Assembly: GCF_024296925.1 (NCBI RefSeq)
Contig: NZ_CP101125.1
Span: forward strand, 2,501-66,500
Source of the DNA: Pseudomonas nunensis
Lineage (GTDB): Bacteria > Pseudomonadota > Gammaproteobacteria > Pseudomonadales > Pseudomonadaceae
DNA: 64,000 nt
Direction: 5' to 3'
The notes under the pieces were generated by a model. It was given only the letters and a program-made list of their open reading frames with translations. It was not told where the DNA came from and ran no database searches. This document shows, piece after piece, positions 38,888 to 50,594 of the stretch. Both the position numbers and the translations under genes were made by a program. How positions within the stretch are numbered: the first letter of the stretch is position 1; each line of letters starts with the position of its first letter.

Positions 38888-40105
38888 ATGGCTATCAGCA
38901 ATGCCCAGACCGGCGCTACGCCGGCGTCCGCGACTCCACAAAGCAGCCCTTTGGTCATGCGCATCATCGGCGCCGTGGCGCTGGCGCACTTGATCAACGA
39001 CTTGATTCAGTCAGTGCTGCCGTCGATTTATCCGATGCTCAAGGCTAACTATGGCCTGACGTTTACCCAGGTCGGCCTGATCACCCTAACGTTCCAACTG
39101 ACCGCCTCGCTGCTGCAGCCGTGGGTCGGTTACCACACAGATCGCCATCCAAAACCGTGGTTGTTGCCGGCCGGTACGGTGTGCACGTTGATCGGCATTC
39201 TGATGATGTCGGTGGTCGGTAGCTTTCCTATGATCCTGCTGGCGGCCGGATTGATCGGCATCGGTTCCTCGACCTTTCACCCGGAAGCTTCTCGCGTGGC
39301 GCGACTGGCCTCGGGCGGGCGTTTCGGCCTGGCGCAATCGACCTTCCAGGTCGGTGGTAATGCGGGGTCGGCGTTCGGTCCATTGCTGGCGGCGGCGATC
39401 ATCATTCCTTACGGCCAGGGCCACGTCGCGTGGTTCGGGTTGTTCGCGGTGTTTGCGCTGTTCGTGCTGTATCGCATCAGTCGTTGGTACGCCAACCACT
39501 TGAACCTGTTCAAGCTCAAGCAAGGCCAGGCGGCGACCCATGGCTTGTCGAAACAGCGGGTGATCAGTGCGCTGGTGGTCCTCGGTTTGCTGGTGTTCTC
39601 CAAGTATTTCTACATGGCCAGCTTCACCAGTTACTTCACGTTCTACCTGATCGAGAAATTCGACCTGTCGGTGGCCAGTTCGCAATTGCACCTGTTCCTG
39701 TTCCTCGGTGCTGTGGCGGCTGGGACCTTCTTCGGCGGGCCGATTGGCGACAAGATCGGGCGTAAGGCAGTGATCTGGTTCTCGATCCTCGGCGTTGCAC
39801 CGTTCACCCTGATCCTGCCTCACGTCGATCTGTTCTGGACCAGCATTCTCAGCGTGGTCATCGGCTTCATCCTCGCCTCCGCGTTCTCCGCCATCGTGGT
39901 GTATGCGCAGGAACTGGTGCCAGGTAACGTCGGGATGATTGCCGGGGTGTTCTTCGGTTTGATGTTTGGTTTCGGCGGGATTGGCGCGGCGCTGCTCGGG
40001 CATCTGGCGGATGTTCACGGCATTGAATATGTGTATTTCCTGTGCTCGTTCTTGCCGCTGTTTGGGGTGTTGGCGATCTTCCTGCCGAGAACCAAAAAGG
40101 CCTGA
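38888..40105 (+). CDS. fsr: MFS efflux protein, fosmidomycin-resistance (Fsr) family
   Basis: The 405-residue, 12-helix protein is close to E. coli Fsr in many blocks: IGLITLTFQLTASLLQP-like segment, GSSTFHPE(A/S)SRVAR, GLAQSTFQVGGNAGS, SKYFYMASF and SAFSAIVVYAQELVPG. By homology it exports fosmidomycin and possibly other compounds; the natural substrate is unknown. ATG 38888 gives the family length of about 406. It is monocistronic, followed by a REPIN and terminator. Confidence 0.92.
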   Translation: MAISNAQTGATPASATPQSSPLVMRIIGAVALAHLINDLIQSVLPSIYPMLKANYGLTFTQVGLITLTFQLTASLLQPWVGYHTDRHPKPWLLPAGTVCTLIGILMMSVVGSFPMILLAAGLIGIGSSTFHPEASRVARLASGGRFGLAQSTFQVGGNAGSAFGPLLAAAIIIPYGQGHVAWFGLFAVFALFVLYRISRWYANHLNLFKLKQGQAATHGLSKQRVISALVVLGLLVFSKYFYMASFTSYFTFYLIEKFDLSVASSQLHLFLFLGAVAAGTFFGGPIGDKIGRKAVIWFSILGVAPFTLILPHVDLFWTSILSVVIGFILASAFSAIVVYAQELVPGNVGMIAGVFFGLMFGFGGIGAALLGHLADVHGIEYVYFLCSFLPLFGVLAIFLPRTKKA

Positions 40106-40121
40106 GCCCAACACCATTCCC

Positions 40122-40215
40122 CCTGTGGGAGCGGGCTTGCTCGCGAAAGCGGTGGGTCAGCCAGCATCAATGGCGAATGACACACCGCTTTCGCGAGCAA
40201 GCCCGCTCCCACAGG
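40122..40215. repeat. REPIN: two inverted REP elements
   Basis: CCTGTGGGAGCGGGCTTGCT and its inverse GAGCAAGCCCGCTCCCACAG flank about 40 bases in the convergent fsr-ychF gap. The arms extend into matching CGAAAGCGGTG/CACCGCTTTCG, so the hairpin is long and near perfect. Confidence 0.92.
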
Positions 40216-40250
40216 AGATCTGTGGTGTGGCGGATAAATCATTCAGGCAC

Positions 40251-40281
40251 AAAAAAGCCGCGTATCAAACGCGGCTTTTTC
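40251..40281. terminator. Bidirectional terminator between fsr and ychF
   Basis: AAAAAAGCCGCG-TATCAAA-CGCGGCTTTTTC sits in the convergent gap, just before the ychF stop. Confidence 0.9.
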
Positions 40282-40294
40282 ATGAGCAGGTGAC

Positions 40295-41395
40295 TTACAC
40301 GTTGAAACGGAAGTGCATCACGTCGCCGTCTTTGACGATGTAGTCCTTGCCTTCCAGACGCCATTTACCGGCTTCTTTGGTGCCGGCTTCGCCCTTGTAC
40401 TGGATGAAGTCGTCGTAGGCGATGACTTCGGCGCGGATGAAGCCTTTTTCGAAGTCGGTGTGGATCACGCCAGCGGCTTGCGGTGCGGTGGCACCGACGC
40501 GGACGGTCCAGGCGCGGACTTCTTCGACACCGGCGGTGAAGTAGGTCTGCAGGTGCAGCATCTCGTAGCCGGCGCGGATTACGCGGTTCAGGCCAGGTTC
40601 TTCCAGGCCCAGGGCTTCGAGGAACATGTCTTTCTCTTCGCCGTCTTCCAGCTCGGCGATTTCGGCTTCGATCTTGTTGCAGACCGGAACCACCATGGCG
40701 CCTTCTTCTTCGGCGATGGCTTTGACGATGTCCAGCAGCGGGTTGTTCTCGAAACCGTCTTCCGCGACGTTGGCGATGTACATGACCGGCTTGGTGGTCA
40801 GCAGGTGGAAACCACGAACCACTGCTTTATCGTCGGCGCCCATGTTCTTCATCAGGGTGCGCGCTGGCTTGCCGAGGGTGAAGTGAGCGATCAATTGCTC
40901 CAGCAGGCCTTTCTGGACCACTGCATCCTTGTCGCCACCCTTGGCGTTGCGGGTGACTTTCTGCAGTTGCTTTTCGCAGCTGTCGAGGTCGGCGAAGATC
41001 AGTTCCAGGTCGATGATTTCGATGTCGCGTTTCGGGTCGACGCTGTTGGAGACGTGAATCACGTTCTCGTCTTCGAAGCAGCGGACCACGTGGGCGATGG
41101 CATCGGTTTCACGGATGTTGGCCAGGAACTTGTTGCCCAGGCCTTCACCTTTCGAGGCGCCGGCAACCAGGCCCGCGATGTCGACGAATTCCATGGTGGT
41201 CGGCAGGATGCGTTTTGGATTGACGATGGCTGCCAGGGCTTCCAGACGCGGATCCGGCATCGGCACGATACCGGTGTTCGGCTCGATGGTGCAGAAGGGG
41301 AAGTTCTCGGCCGCGATCCCGGATTTGGTCAGGGCGTTGAATAGGGTGGACTTGCCGACGTTAGGCAGGCCGACGATGCCGCAATTGAATCCCAT
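40295..41395 (-). CDS. ychF: YchF/OLA1-type redox-responsive ATPase
   Basis: The 366-residue TRAFAC protein has P-loop GLPNVGKS near the start, [17 protein letters not shown] (switch II), NVAE in place of a canonical GTP-binding NKxD (hence ATP preference) and a C-terminal TGS domain ending [11 protein letters not shown]. It binds ribosomes and affects the oxidative stress response. It follows pth on the same strand; the pth-ychF pairing is conserved in gamma-proteobacteria. Confidence 0.95.
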   Translation of the reverse strand: MGFNCGIVGLPNVGKSTLFNALTKSGIAAENFPFCTIEPNTGIVPMPDPRLEALAAIVNPKRILPTTMEFVDIAGLVAGASKGEGLGNKFLANIRETDAIAHVVRCFEDENVIHVSNSVDPKRDIEIIDLELIFADLDSCEKQLQKVTRNAKGGDKDAVVQKGLLEQLIAHFTLGKPARTLMKNMGADDKAVVRGFHLLTTKPVMYIANVAEDGFENNPLLDIVKAIAEEEGAMVVPVCNKIEAEIAELEDGEEKDMFLEALGLEEPGLNRVIRAGYEMLHLQTYFTAGVEEVRAWTVRVGATAPQAAGVIHTDFEKGFIRAEVIAYDDFIQYKGEAGTKEAGKWRLEGKDYIVKDGDVMHFRFNV

Positions 41396-41417
41396 GGTGT
41401 TTTCCCCGAGGAGTGAG

Positions 41418-42002
41418 TCAGGCCTTCTGGCTGTGCAGGTTTTTCATCGCGCGGTTCCATTCCCCGGCGAGGATATCCGGCAGCACGCCGAGGGCAAAGT
41501 CGATGCTGGCATCGAGTTTTTCCTGTTCGGCGCGTGGCGCACGACCCAGGACGAAATTTGAAACCATACTGGCTACGCCCGGGTGGCCAATGCCAAGCCG
41601 CAAGCGGTAGAAGGTATTCTGATTGCCCAGCTGCGCGATGATGTCGCGCAACCCGTTGTGACCGCCATGGCCGCCACCCAGTTTGAGTTTGGCAACGCCC
41701 GGTGGCAGGTCGAGTTCGTCATGCGCCACGAGGATTTCTTCAGGCTTGATGCGGAAGAAACCAGCGAGTGCCGCCACGGCCTGGCCGCTGCGGTTCATGT
41801 ACGTGGTGGGAATCAGCAGACGAACATCCTGACCCTGATGCGAATAGCGCCCGGTCAGGCCGAAATATTTGCGGTCCGCCACAAGGTTTACGCCTTGTGC
41901 GTTCGCGATGCGCTCAACAAAAAGGGCCCCTGCGTTATGCCGGGTCTGTTCGTATTCAGCGCCTGGATTTCCCAGGCCAACGATCAGTTTGATGGCAGTC
42001 AC
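41418..42002 (-). CDS. pth: Peptidyl-tRNA hydrolase
   Basis: The 194-residue enzyme has LIVGLGNPG with the conserved Asn12, the catalytic His22 in [15 protein letters not shown] with the catalytic Asp, and [12 protein letters not shown]. It frees tRNA from peptidyl-tRNA dropped by ribosomes. The start is GTG 42002 ([10 protein letters not shown]), giving exactly the length of the P. aeruginosa protein; GGAAGG lies upstream. The frame continues to 42044 but without support. Confidence 0.96.
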   Translation of the reverse strand: MTAIKLIVGLGNPGAEYEQTRHNAGALFVERIANAQGVNLVADRKYFGLTGRYSHQGQDVRLLIPTTYMNRSGQAVAALAGFFRIKPEEILVAHDELDLPPGVAKLKLGGGHGGHNGLRDIIAQLGNQNTFYRLRLGIGHPGVASMVSNFVLGRAPRAEQEKLDASIDFALGVLPDILAGEWNRAMKNLHSQKA

Positions 42003-42171
42003 GATAGGGGCCCTTCCTTGGAGTGGTGGATAACATCGCCGCAATCAGGGAGTGCGGCAAAAGTGGACGAAAAGTGCTCATTTACCATTATGTAAACTCC
42101 GCGTTCTCGCCCGCTTTCTCGCTACGCTCTAGTCCGCGATGTTTCCGGTCACTCCGGCGAACAGAGTGAAA

Positions 42172-42774
42172 TTACTCTGCTGCGCCTTCTTCGGTAGCTT
42201 CTGGAGCAACACGTGGAGCGTGGACGTTGGCAACAGCCTTGTCATCACCGTGTGCCAGAGCAACAAACTCAACGCCTTTAGGGGCTTTGAGGTCGGACAA
42301 GTGAATGATCGAACCGATTTCGGCGTTAGCCAGGTCGACTTCGATGAATTCAGGCAGGTCTTTCGGCAGGCAGGTCACTTCGATTTCCGAAACAACGTGC
42401 GAAACTTCGCCGCCTTTCTTGATCGGGGCTTCTTCACCAACAAAGTGTACAGGCACAACAGCGGTCAGTTTCTGGCCAGCTACTACGCGTACGAAGTCAG
42501 CGTGCAGCACGTGACCTTTAGCCGGGTGACGTTGCAGAGCTTTGATGATTACGTTCTGCTTGGTGCCGCCAACGTTCAGCTCGATGATGTGGCTGTAAGC
42601 CGCTTCGTTTTCGAGCAGTTTGGCAACTTCTTTAGCCAGCATGCTGATGGATTCAGGGGCTTTTTCGCCACCGTAAACTACAGCTGGTACCAGGCTTGCG
42701 AGACGACGCAGGCGGCGGCTCGCACCTTTCCCCAGGTCGGAACGCACTTCAGCATTCAGAGTAAAATCGTTCAT
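42172..42774 (-). CDS. rplY: 50S ribosomal protein L25, Ctc/TL5 long form
   Basis: The 200-residue protein has the N-terminal 5S-rRNA-binding L25 domain (about 1-95, [14 protein letters not shown] and VPAVVYGG) and the C-terminal TL5/CTC beta domain (from about 100). It ends in an Ala/Glu tail. ATG 42774 ([10 protein letters not shown]) is the natural start. It lies between prs and pth, the standard order; a terminator separates it from prs. Confidence 0.96.
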   Translation of the reverse strand: MNDFTLNAEVRSDLGKGASRRLRRLASLVPAVVYGGEKAPESISMLAKEVAKLLENEAAYSHIIELNVGGTKQNVIIKALQRHPAKGHVLHADFVRVVAGQKLTAVVPVHFVGEEAPIKKGGEVSHVVSEIEVTCLPKDLPEFIEVDLANAEIGSIIHLSDLKAPKGVEFVALAHGDDKAVANVHAPRVAPEATEEGAAE

Positions 42775-42840
42775 GTTGTATCTCCAAAATAACCACATTC
42801 GCCCCAGCGGTTGCGACCAGCGCTAAAGGCGATATGGGCA

Positions 42841-42884
42841 AAAAAGCCCCGCCCCGACAGGAATGCCGGGGCGGGGCGCTTTTC
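42841..42884 (-). terminator. Terminator after prs
   Basis: A GC-rich stem AAGCCCCGCCCCG/CGGGGCGGGGC is followed, on the minus strand, by a TTTTTT run. It lies 32 bases beyond the prs stop, so rplY probably has its own promoter. Confidence 0.9.
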
Positions 42885-42915
42885 GTCAACGAGACATTCG
42901 AGAAGGGCAGGGCCC

Positions 42916-43857
42916 TTAACGGAACATCGCGCTGATCGATTCTTCATTGCTGATGCGGCGGACCGCCTCGGCAACTACCGGCGCGATATCCAGTTGACGG
43001 ATACGCGAACAGGCTTGAGCAGCAGCGGACAACGGGATGGTGTTAGTCACCACCAGTTCGTCCAGCATGGAATTTTCAATGTTTTCGATCGCCCGACCGG
43101 ACAGCACAGGGTGTGTGCAGTAGGCGAAAACCTTGGCAGCGCCATGCTCTTTCAGGGCCTTGGCCGCGTGGCACAGAGTGCCGGCGGTATCGACCATGTC
43201 ATCGACCAGAATACAGGTACGCCCTTCGACATCACCGATGATATGCATCACTTCAGAGTGATTGGCTTTCTCACGGCGTTTGTCGATGATCCCGAGATCT
43301 ACGCCCAGGGATTTGGCAACAGCACGTGCACGCACGACGCCGCCAATGTCCGGGGACACGATCATCAGGTTTTCGAAGCGCTGATCTTCAATGTCATCCA
43401 CCAATACCGGGGAGCCGTAGATGTTATCTACCGGAATATCGAAGAAACCCTGGATTTGGTCAGCATGCAAATCAACCGTGAGAACACGATCGATGCCGAC
43501 TACGGTAAGCATGTCAGCAACGACTTTCGCGCTGATAGCCACACGTGCGGAACGCGGACGGCGATCCTGACGGGCATAACCAAAGTAAGGAATAACAGCA
43601 GTGATACGAGTAGCCGAGGAGCGGCGGAAGGCATCAGCCATCACTACCAGTTCCATCAGGTTATCGTTGGTCGGAGCGCAAGTCGGCTGAATAATGAAGA
43701 CATCTTTACCGCGGACGTTTTCATTGATCTCGGCTGTAATTTCGCCGTCGGAGAACTTACCGACAGAGATGTCACCGAGAGGGATATGCAGCTGACGTAC
43801 AACACGCCGAGCCAGATCGGGGTTAGCGTTCCCCGTAAAGACCATCATCTTGGACAC
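42916..43857 (-). CDS. prs: Ribose-phosphate pyrophosphokinase
   Basis: The 313-residue enzyme has the flexible-loop segment [12 protein letters not shown], the metal motif [12 protein letters not shown] and the PRPP-binding loop [14 protein letters not shown]. It makes PRPP for nucleotide, His, Trp and NAD synthesis. The start is GTG 43857 ([10 protein letters not shown]), the usual pseudomonad start. The tRNA-Gln gene ends 47 bases upstream on the same strand; ispE lies beyond. Confidence 0.97.
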   Translation of the reverse strand: MSKMMVFTGNANPDLARRVVRQLHIPLGDISVGKFSDGEITAEINENVRGKDVFIIQPTCAPTNDNLMELVVMADAFRRSSATRITAVIPYFGYARQDRRPRSARVAISAKVVADMLTVVGIDRVLTVDLHADQIQGFFDIPVDNIYGSPVLVDDIEDQRFENLMIVSPDIGGVVRARAVAKSLGVDLGIIDKRREKANHSEVMHIIGDVEGRTCILVDDMVDTAGTLCHAAKALKEHGAAKVFAYCTHPVLSGRAIENIENSMLDELVVTNTIPLSAAAQACSRIRQLDIAPVVAEAVRRISNEESISAMFR

Positions 43858-43903
43858 GCGCAGTACCTGAAGGCTGAGGGTAACCTGGATGAGTATAGGA
43901 AAA

Positions 43904-43978
43904 TGGCAGGGGCGGCTGGATTCGAACCAACGCATGGCAGGATCAAAACCTGCTGCCTTACCGCTTGGCGACGCCCCT
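43904..43978 (-). tRNA. tRNA-Gln (TTG anticodon)
   Basis: The 75-base cloverleaf on the minus strand has acceptor AGGGGCG/CGCCCCT, D-arm TCGCCAAGCGGTAAGGC, anticodon loop TTTTGAT (anticodon TTG), T-arm GTTGGTTCGAATCC and encoded CCA. The ispE-tRNA-Gln-prs order is conserved in Pseudomonas, so the tRNA is probably cut from a longer transcript. Confidence 0.96.
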
Positions 43979-44014
43979 GTATCTGTTGCAACGATTACCC
44001 AGTAATCGGTTCCT

Positions 44015-44866
44015 TTAGAGCAGATTTTGCAGCTTGCGATGCAACATCGAAACGTTGCTTCCCTTTGCTACAAACCCTGTAAGGGTCTCTGTAAGAAGGG
44101 CCGAGACTTTATCAGCTTCAGCTTTGCTTGGGAAGCCCCCAAACACACAACTTCCAGTTCCGGTGAGTTTTGCTTCGGTAAATTTACCTAACAAATTCAA
44201 TGCGTTACGTACCTCTGGATAACGCCTTGCTACTACCGGTAAGCAGTCATTTCGACTGTTTCCCTTGGGAACGGGGCGCACTTTAATGGGAGAAGAGTTA
44301 CGTGTCAACAACGGATCGGAAAAAATTTCTGCTGTACTTACAGATACTTGCGGCACCAGCACGAGATACCACGGTTCTTCGGGGTCTACAGGGGTGAGTT
44401 TCTCCCCGACACCCTCGGCAAAAGCGGCGTGACCACGGACGAAAACCGGGACGTCGGCGCCCAATGTCAGGCCCAGTACGGCCAGTCGATCCTCGTCCCA
44501 GCCCAGTTGCCAGAGGTGGTTGAGGCCGAGCAAAGTCGTCGCGGCATTTGAACTGCCGCCGCCGATTCCACCGCCCATGGGCAGGATTTTATCGATCCAG
44601 ATATCGATGCCGAGCGCGCAACCGGATTGCTCCTGAAGTTTCTTTGCGGCTCGAACAATCAGATTGCTGTCATGAGGAACGCCTTCGAATTCAGTGTGCA
44701 AACGAATCACTCCGTCATCGCGCACCGCGAAGGTGATTTCATCACCGTAATCGAGAAACTGAAAAATAGTCTGAAGCTCGTGGTAACCGTCTTCACGGCG
44801 CCCGAGAATGTGCAGCATCAGATTGAGTTTGGCCGGCGAGGGCAGCGTCAAGCGCGGAGCAGTCAT
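44015..44866 (-). CDS. ispE: 4-diphosphocytidyl-2-C-methyl-D-erythritol kinase
   Basis: The 283-residue GHMP kinase has [22 protein letters not shown] at the start (shown here as family signature) and the ATP loop [15 protein letters not shown]. It phosphorylates CDP-methylerythritol in the MEP isoprenoid route. ATG 44866 starts 2 bases after the lolB stop; an ATG at 44896 inside lolB is less likely. It is co-transcribed with lolB. Confidence 0.95.
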   Translation of the reverse strand: MTAPRLTLPSPAKLNLMLHILGRREDGYHELQTIFQFLDYGDEITFAVRDDGVIRLHTEFEGVPHDSNLIVRAAKKLQEQSGCALGIDIWIDKILPMGGGIGGGSSNAATTLLGLNHLWQLGWDEDRLAVLGLTLGADVPVFVRGHAAFAEGVGEKLTPVDPEEPWYLVLVPQVSVSTAEIFSDPLLTRNSSPIKVRPVPKGNSRNDCLPVVARRYPEVRNALNLLGKFTEAKLTGTGSCVFGGFPSKAEADKVSALLTETLTGFVAKGSNVSMLHRKLQNLL

Positions 44867-44868
44867 GT

Positions 44869-45486
44869 TCACTGCCCCAGTTTGCGTGGTTGCCATTCCT
44901 TGATCACCAGCGTGACATCAAGGTCGGTGCCGTGCAGTTTGATTCGCTCGGGCAGCCAATAGCCGTTTTGTTCGGAGTAGCTCAGGTATTCGACCTGCCA
45001 GCCATCCTGTTCGAGGTTGGCCAAGCGGCTGTCGGCGTCCAGGGTCAGGCGACTCTTGCTGTCGGGAGCGGGGAGGCCGCGAACCCACCAGGCCAGGTTA
45101 GACACCGGCAATTTCCAGCCCAGCTGTTCTTCGAGCAGGGCTTCCGGCGTCGACGCCTCGAAGCGACCCTGGTTGGCCACTTCCAGCGACACTTTGCCTG
45201 GACGTCCGGTCAGGCGAGCGGCGCCGCGACCCAACGGGCCGGAGAGGCGGATGTCGTAGTAGTCCTGTCGCTGCAGCCAGAACAACGTGCCGCTGCCCGA
45301 ATCCTTGGGTGCGCGGATGCCGATCTTGCCGTTGATCTGCCAGCCGTCGAGGCTGGTCATCTGCTGTTTATACGTGTTCCATTGGGCCGGGTTGCCCTGA
45401 CCCTGGACCGATTCGCGGGCGCCGAAGCCCGCGCAACCGGCGAGCAGGGCAATAAAGCTGAAAACGATAACGTGGCGCAAAAACAT
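44869..45486 (-). CDS. lolB: Outer-membrane lipoprotein receptor LolB
   Basis: The 205-residue lipoprotein precursor has signal [18 protein letters not shown] with lipobox LAGC and the LolB core ([31 protein letters not shown]). It takes lipoproteins from LolA and inserts them into the outer membrane. It starts 4 bases after the stop of the TPR lipoprotein gene upstream, giving an operon TPR-lolB-ispE. Confidence 0.95.
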   Translation of the reverse strand: MFLRHVIVFSFIALLAGCAGFGARESVQGQGNPAQWNTYKQQMTSLDGWQINGKIGIRAPKDSGSGTLFWLQRQDYYDIRLSGPLGRGAARLTGRPGKVSLEVANQGRFEASTPEALLEEQLGWKLPVSNLAWWVRGLPAPDSKSRLTLDADSRLANLEQDGWQVEYLSYSEQNGYWLPERIKLHGTDLDVTLVIKEWQPRKLGQ

Positions 45487-45490
45487 AATC

Positions 45491-47215
45491 TTAAAGAGTC
45501 TCTGATCCGGTCAGGCGCTTGATGGTGCCGCGCAGGGTAGGGCTGTCGGGTTGATCCTTGAGGAACTTGCCCCAGATTTGCTTGGCTTCGCGCTGTTTGC
45601 CGTTGGCCCACAGGACTTCGCCCAGGTGAGCGGCGACTTCCTGGTCGGGGAAGCGCTCCAGCGCCTGACGCAGGTAACGCTCGGCTTCATCGAGATTGCC
45701 CAGGCGGAAATTCACCCAGCCGAGGCTATCGAGTACCGCCGGGTCTTCCGGATTGAGCTTGTGCGCGTGTTCGATCAGGGCCTTGGCTTCTTCGTAGCGG
45801 GTCGTGCGGTCGGACAGGGTGTAGCCGAGGGCATTCAACGCCATCGCATTGTCCGGGTCGCGCTTGATGATCAGGCGCAGGTCTTTTTCCATCTGTGCCA
45901 GGTCATTGCGTTTTTCCGCAAGCATGGCGCGGGTGTAGAGCAGGTTCAGATCGTCTGGATATTGCTGCAAGGCTTTGTGCAACACGCCCCAGGCTTTGTC
46001 GCCCTGTTTGTTGGCGGACAGGGTTTCGGCTTCGATCAGGTACAACTGGATTGCGTAATCCGGTTGCGTATCGCGCTCGGCCGCCAATTTGCTTTGGGCC
46101 TCGGCGGTCTTGCCGTTGTTCATCAGGATATCGGCCTGGCGCAATTGCGCTGGCAGGTAATCGTTGCCGGGACCGACCTGGGCGTACTCGATCAATGCAC
46201 CTTGCGGGTCGTTGCGCTCTTCAGCGATACGGCCGAGGTTCAGGTGCGCCGAATCCACGTGGCTTTCCCGGGCAATCAGGTCTTCCAGGTAACCCTTGGC
46301 CTCGTCCCACGCCTTGGCTTCCAGGCATACCAGCGCCAGGGAATAACGCAATTCGTCATCTTCCGGATACTGCTGGACCAGGCTGGAGAACTCGACTTTG
46401 GCGTCGTCCATGCGGTCCTGCTCGACCAGCATGCGTGCGTAAGTCAGGCGCAGGCGTTTGTCGTCCGGGTATTTCTTGATGCTTTTTTGCAGCAACGGCA
46501 GGGCTTCACCGCCACGATTGAGGGTTTGCAGCAGGCGCGCCCGCAACAGGATCGGGGCGATTTCGCCTTCATCCGGCGGATTGTCTTCCAGCAGGGTCAA
46601 TGCGCCTTTGGCGTCGCCGTCCTGTTGCATCAACAAGGCCTTGCCGAAAATCAGCTGGCTGTTGTTGGGGTGACGCTGCAACAAACGGTCAAAACTTTTC
46701 ATCAGGCCGTTGCGGGTGTCCTGGTCGGTATCAGCCGCAGACAGGGCGAGAAAGTCGAAATGTGTGTCGCCCTTGCCCAGCAGGACTTTCTCCATATAGA
46801 CCATGGAGTCGTCATAACGCCCGGCACGCGCCAGTTGCACGGCGGCTGCCCGCTGCGCTTCGAGGTCGTCCGGAGCGTTTTTCGCCCAGATCAGCGCGGT
46901 ATCCAGGGCAGCCTGATCGGCGCCCAGGTACTCGGCGATGCGGAATGCCCGCTCGGAGACGCCCGGATCCTGGGTGTTAATCGCCTGGGTCACGTAGTTG
47001 TCCAGCGCAATGTCGAAACGATTGCGTTGGCCAGCCAGTTCGGCGCTCAACAGACTGAAGACGGTTTCTTCGCTGAATGAGCTGTAGACCTTGGGCTTTT
47101 CAGGGGCTGGAGTGCTGTCTTCGACCGGAGACGTACCGTCCGGCGAAACGGGGGCCATGGCCTGGCAGCCGCTGAGGAAGACAAAAGCGAGGAGCAACGC
47201 GGAAGATCTATTCAT
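45491..47215 (-). CDS. TPR-repeat lipoprotein
   Basis: The 574-residue protein has a lipoprotein signal (lipobox LSGC, Cys17) and then a chain of tetratricopeptide repeats across about 60-570, seen as repeated A-x3-LG-(Y/R)-x3-(D/E) and P-D-x2-x-L patterns. It is probably an outer-membrane-bound scaffold. It is always next to lolB in pseudomonads, which hints at envelope assembly, but no specific function is shown. It diverges from hemA across 182 bases. Confidence 0.9.
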   Translation of the reverse strand: MNRSSALLLAFVFLSGCQAMAPVSPDGTSPVEDSTPAPEKPKVYSSFSEETVFSLLSAELAGQRNRFDIALDNYVTQAINTQDPGVSERAFRIAEYLGADQAALDTALIWAKNAPDDLEAQRAAAVQLARAGRYDDSMVYMEKVLLGKGDTHFDFLALSAADTDQDTRNGLMKSFDRLLQRHPNNSQLIFGKALLMQQDGDAKGALTLLEDNPPDEGEIAPILLRARLLQTLNRGGEALPLLQKSIKKYPDDKRLRLTYARMLVEQDRMDDAKVEFSSLVQQYPEDDELRYSLALVCLEAKAWDEAKGYLEDLIARESHVDSAHLNLGRIAEERNDPQGALIEYAQVGPGNDYLPAQLRQADILMNNGKTAEAQSKLAAERDTQPDYAIQLYLIEAETLSANKQGDKAWGVLHKALQQYPDDLNLLYTRAMLAEKRNDLAQMEKDLRLIIKRDPDNAMALNALGYTLSDRTTRYEEAKALIEHAHKLNPEDPAVLDSLGWVNFRLGNLDEAERYLRQALERFPDQEVAAHLGEVLWANGKQREAKQIWGKFLKDQPDSPTLRGTIKRLTGSETL

Positions 47216-47397
47216 ATAGGAGAAGGACGACTAACCTGCGGTCGGATCATCATGACACAAGCCTTCGGCCAAACATAACCGAGTCTCAATTGATGCCTTT
47301 ATAGAGGCAAGTGATTGGGACAATAGTCAGCGGTAGTTGTTCTGTCTGTGTCGAAGTAGGACAATTGCCGGCTTCACGTCACCATCAGCGACCTTGA

Positions 47398-48684
47398 ATG
47401 GCCTTCCTTGCACTCGGTATTAACCACAAGACTGCTTCAGTAGACGTCCGCGAGCGCGTGGCCTTTACCCCTGAGCAGCTGGTGGAGGCGTTGCAGCAGC
47501 TCTGCCGACTGACCGACAGCCGCGAAGCTGCGATCCTTTCCACCTGCAATCGCAGTGAGCTTTATATAGAGCAGGATCACCTTTCGGCGGACATCATCCT
47601 GCGCTGGCTGGCCGATTATCATCATTTGAGCCTCGATGAGCTGCGTGCGAGCAGTTATGTGCACGAAGATGATGCGGCAGTTCGTCACATGATGCGGGTC
47701 GCCTCCGGGCTCGATTCGCTGGTGTTGGGCGAACCGCAGATTCTCGGCCAGATGAAATCGGCCTACGCCGTGGCGCGAGAGGCCGGCACCATCGGTCCGC
47801 TGCTGGGCAGGCTGTTCCAGGCGACGTTCAATGCGGCCAAACAGGTGCGCACCGACACCGCCATCGGTGAAAACCCGGTATCCGTGGCGTTTGCCGCAGT
47901 CAGCCTGGCCAAACAGATTTTCAGCGACTTGCAACGCAGCCAGGCTTTGCTGATCGGCGCCGGCGAGACCATTACGCTGGTCGCCCGTCATCTGCATGAG
48001 CTGGGTGTGAAGCGCATCGTCGTCGCCAACCGCACCCTCGAACGCGCGAGCATCCTGGCCGAACAGTTCGGTGCTCACGCCGTGCTGCTGTCGGACATTC
48101 CGGCAGAACTGGTGCGTAGCGATATCGTGATCAGCTCCACCGCCAGCCAGTTGCCGATCCTTGGCAAAGGCGCGGTGGAAAGTGCCTTGAAGCTGCGCAA
48201 GCACAAGCCGATCTTCATGGTGGATATCGCCGTCCCACGGGATATCGAGCCTGAAGTCGGCGAACTCGACGACGTTTACCTGTACAGCGTCGATGATCTT
48301 CACGAAGTGGTCGCCGAAAACCTCAAGAGCCGCCAAGGCGCTGCCCAGGCTGCGGAAGAGATGGTGTCGATCGGCGCCGACGACTTCATGGTGCGCCTGC
48401 GCGAACTGGCGGCGGTGGATGTGCTCAAGGCCTACCGTCAGCAAAGCGAGCGCATGCGTGACGAAGAATTGCAAAAGGCCCAGCGCATGCTGGCCAACGG
48501 CAGCAGCGCCGAAGACGTGCTGGTGCAACTGGCCCGTGGCTTGACCAACAAACTGTTGCACGCCCCTAGCGTACAGTTGAAAAAGTTGACTGCCGAAGGC
48601 CGCCTCGATGCGCTGGCCATGGCCCAGGAACTGTTTGCCCTCCATGAGGGCTCGTCGGATAGCTCGGATAAAAAACCGCAATGA
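47398..48684 (+). CDS. hemA: Glutamyl-tRNA reductase
   Basis: The 428-residue enzyme has N-terminal [15 protein letters not shown], the catalytic Cys50 in STCNRSELY, the NADPH-binding [13 protein letters not shown] and a C-terminal dimerisation helix. It reduces Glu-tRNA to glutamate semialdehyde, the first committed step of haem synthesis. It ends in an ATGA overlap with prfA, as in most gamma-proteobacteria. Confidence 0.97.
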   Translation: MAFLALGINHKTASVDVRERVAFTPEQLVEALQQLCRLTDSREAAILSTCNRSELYIEQDHLSADIILRWLADYHHLSLDELRASSYVHEDDAAVRHMMRVASGLDSLVLGEPQILGQMKSAYAVAREAGTIGPLLGRLFQATFNAAKQVRTDTAIGENPVSVAFAAVSLAKQIFSDLQRSQALLIGAGETITLVARHLHELGVKRIVVANRTLERASILAEQFGAHAVLLSDIPAELVRSDIVISSTASQLPILGKGAVESALKLRKHKPIFMVDIAVPRDIEPEVGELDDVYLYSVDDLHEVVAENLKSRQGAAQAAEEMVSIGADDFMVRLRELAAVDVLKAYRQQSERMRDEELQKAQRMLANGSSAEDVLVQLARGLTNKLLHAPSVQLKKLTAEGRLDALAMAQELFALHEGSSDSSDKKPQ

Positions 48685-49763
48685 AAGCGTCACTGCTCAA
48701 TAAGCTGGACATCCTCCAGGACCGTTTCGAGGAATTGACCGCTCTGCTTGGCGATGGCGAGGTCATTTCCGATCAGGCCAAATTCCGCGCTTATTCCAAG
48801 GAATACGCGGAAGTCGAGCCGATTGTCGACACCTATAAACAGCTGCTCAAAGTGCAAGGCGACCTCGAAGGCGCCCAGGCACTGCTCAAGGACAGCGACC
48901 CGGACATGCGCGAAATGGCCGTGGAAGAAGTGCGCGAAGCCAAAGAGCAACTGATCGAAATCGAAGCCCGGCTGCAACGCATGCTGCTGCCCAAGGACCC
49001 GAACGACGGGCGCAACGTGTTCCTCGAAATCCGTGCCGGCACCGGCGGTGACGAGGCGGCGATTTTCTCCGGCGACCTGTTCCGCATGTATTCGCGATAC
49101 GCCGAGCGGCGTGGCTGGCGGGTGGAGATTCTCTCGGAGAACATCGGCGAGCACGGCGGCTATAAAGAAGTCATTGCCCGGGTCGAAGGCGAGAATGTCT
49201 ACGGCAAACTGAAATTCGAATCCGGCGCACATCGCGTGCAGCGTGTGCCGGCGACTGAATCCCAGGGCCGCATCCACACCTCGGCGTGCACCGTGGCCGT
49301 GTTGCCCGAGCCGGACGAGCAGGAAGCGATCGAGATCAACCCGTCCGACTTGCGCATCGACACCTACAAGTCCTCGGGCGCCGGCGGCCAGCACGTCAAC
49401 AAGACCGACTCGGCGATCCGCATCACGCACTTGCCGTCGGGTATTGTCGTCGAGTGCCAGGAAGAACGTTCCCAGCACAAGAACCGCGCCCGGGCGATGT
49501 CCTGGCTGTCGGCCAAGCTCAACGACCAGCAGACCAGCGCCGCCGCGAATGCCATCGCCAGCGAGCGTAAACTGCTGGTGGGTTCGGGTGACCGCTCCGA
49601 GCGCATCCGCACCTACAACTTTGCCCAGGGCCGGGTCACCGACCACCGGGTCAACCTGACGCTGTATTCCCTCGACGAAATCCTCGCCGGTGGCGTCGAA
49701 GCGGTGATCGAGCCGTTGTTGGCCGAGTTCCAGGCCGACCAATTGGCGGCGATAGGTGAGTAA
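48681..49763 (+). CDS. prfA: Peptide chain release factor 1
   Basis: The 360-residue factor has the codon-reading motif PAT (in [15 protein letters not shown]) and the catalytic GGQ loop [15 protein letters not shown]. It terminates translation at UAA and UAG. It overlaps hemA by 4 bases and abuts prmC, whose product methylates the GGQ glutamine. Confidence 0.98.
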   Translation: MKASLLNKLDILQDRFEELTALLGDGEVISDQAKFRAYSKEYAEVEPIVDTYKQLLKVQGDLEGAQALLKDSDPDMREMAVEEVREAKEQLIEIEARLQRMLLPKDPNDGRNVFLEIRAGTGGDEAAIFSGDLFRMYSRYAERRGWRVEILSENIGEHGGYKEVIARVEGENVYGKLKFESGAHRVQRVPATESQGRIHTSACTVAVLPEPDEQEAIEINPSDLRIDTYKSSGAGGQHVNKTDSAIRITHLPSGIVVECQEERSQHKNRARAMSWLSAKLNDQQTSAAANAIASERKLLVGSGDRSERIRTYNFAQGRVTDHRVNLTLYSLDEILAGGVEAVIEPLLAEFQADQLAAIGE

Positions 49764-50594
49764 ATGACGATCATTGCCAGTTTATTACGCGCTGCCGATC
49801 TCCCCGACTCGCCGACGGCGCGCCTGGATGCCGAGCTGTTGCTGGCTGCTGCGTTGGGCAAATCCCGCAGCTTCTTGCACACCTGGCCCGAGCGCATCGT
49901 GCCGAGCGAAGCGGCGCTGACCTTCGCCAGTTACTTGCAGCGTCGTCGCGGCGGCGAGCCGGTGGCCTACATTCTCGGCCAGCAAGGTTTCTGGAAGCTC
50001 GATCTGGAAGTCGCACCGCACACGCTGATCCCGCGCCCGGACACTGAATTGCTGGTGGAAACCGCGCTGGAATTGTTGCCCGCGACGCCGGCCACGGTCC
50101 TCGACCTCGGTACCGGTAGCGGCGCGATTGCCCTGGCCCTGGCCAGCGAGCGCCCGGCCTGGACAGTCACCGCCGTCGATCGCGTGATCGAAGCCGTGGC
50201 ATTGGCCGAACGCAATCGCCAGCGCCTGCACCTGAAAAACGCCACGGTGTTGAGCAGCCATTGGTTCAGCGCCCTGGAAGGTCAGCGTTTTCAACTGATC
50301 ATCAGCAACCCGCCCTACATTGCCTCCGCCGATCCACACCTGGTGGAAGGCGACGTGCGTTTCGAGCCGGCGAGTGCCTTGGTCGCCGGTGTCGACGGGC
50401 TCGACGATCTGCGCTTGATCGTCGCCCAAGCCCCGGATTACCTCGAGGCCGGTGGCTGGTTGATGCTCGAACACGGCTATGATCAAGCCGACGCGGTACG
50501 CGATCTGCTGCTGACCCGTGGTTTTGAAGAAGTCCACAGCCGTACCGATCTGGGCGGCCACGAACGCATCAGCCTGGGGCGCCTGCCGTGCTGA
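49764..50594 (+). CDS. prmC: Release factor glutamine methyltransferase PrmC (HemK)
   Basis: The 276-residue SAM enzyme has DLGTGSGAIALALA (motif I) and the NPPYI motif that holds the target glutamine. It methylates the Gln of the GGQ loop in RF1 and RF2. It starts directly after the prfA stop and overlaps the next gene by 7 bases. Confidence 0.97.
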   Translation: MTIIASLLRAADLPDSPTARLDAELLLAAALGKSRSFLHTWPERIVPSEAALTFASYLQRRRGGEPVAYILGQQGFWKLDLEVAPHTLIPRPDTELLVETALELLPATPATVLDLGTGSGAIALALASERPAWTVTAVDRVIEAVALAERNRQRLHLKNATVLSSHWFSALEGQRFQLIISNPPYIASADPHLVEGDVRFEPASALVAGVDGLDDLRLIVAQAPDYLEAGGWLMLEHGYDQADAVRDLLLTRGFEEVHSRTDLGGHERISLGRLPC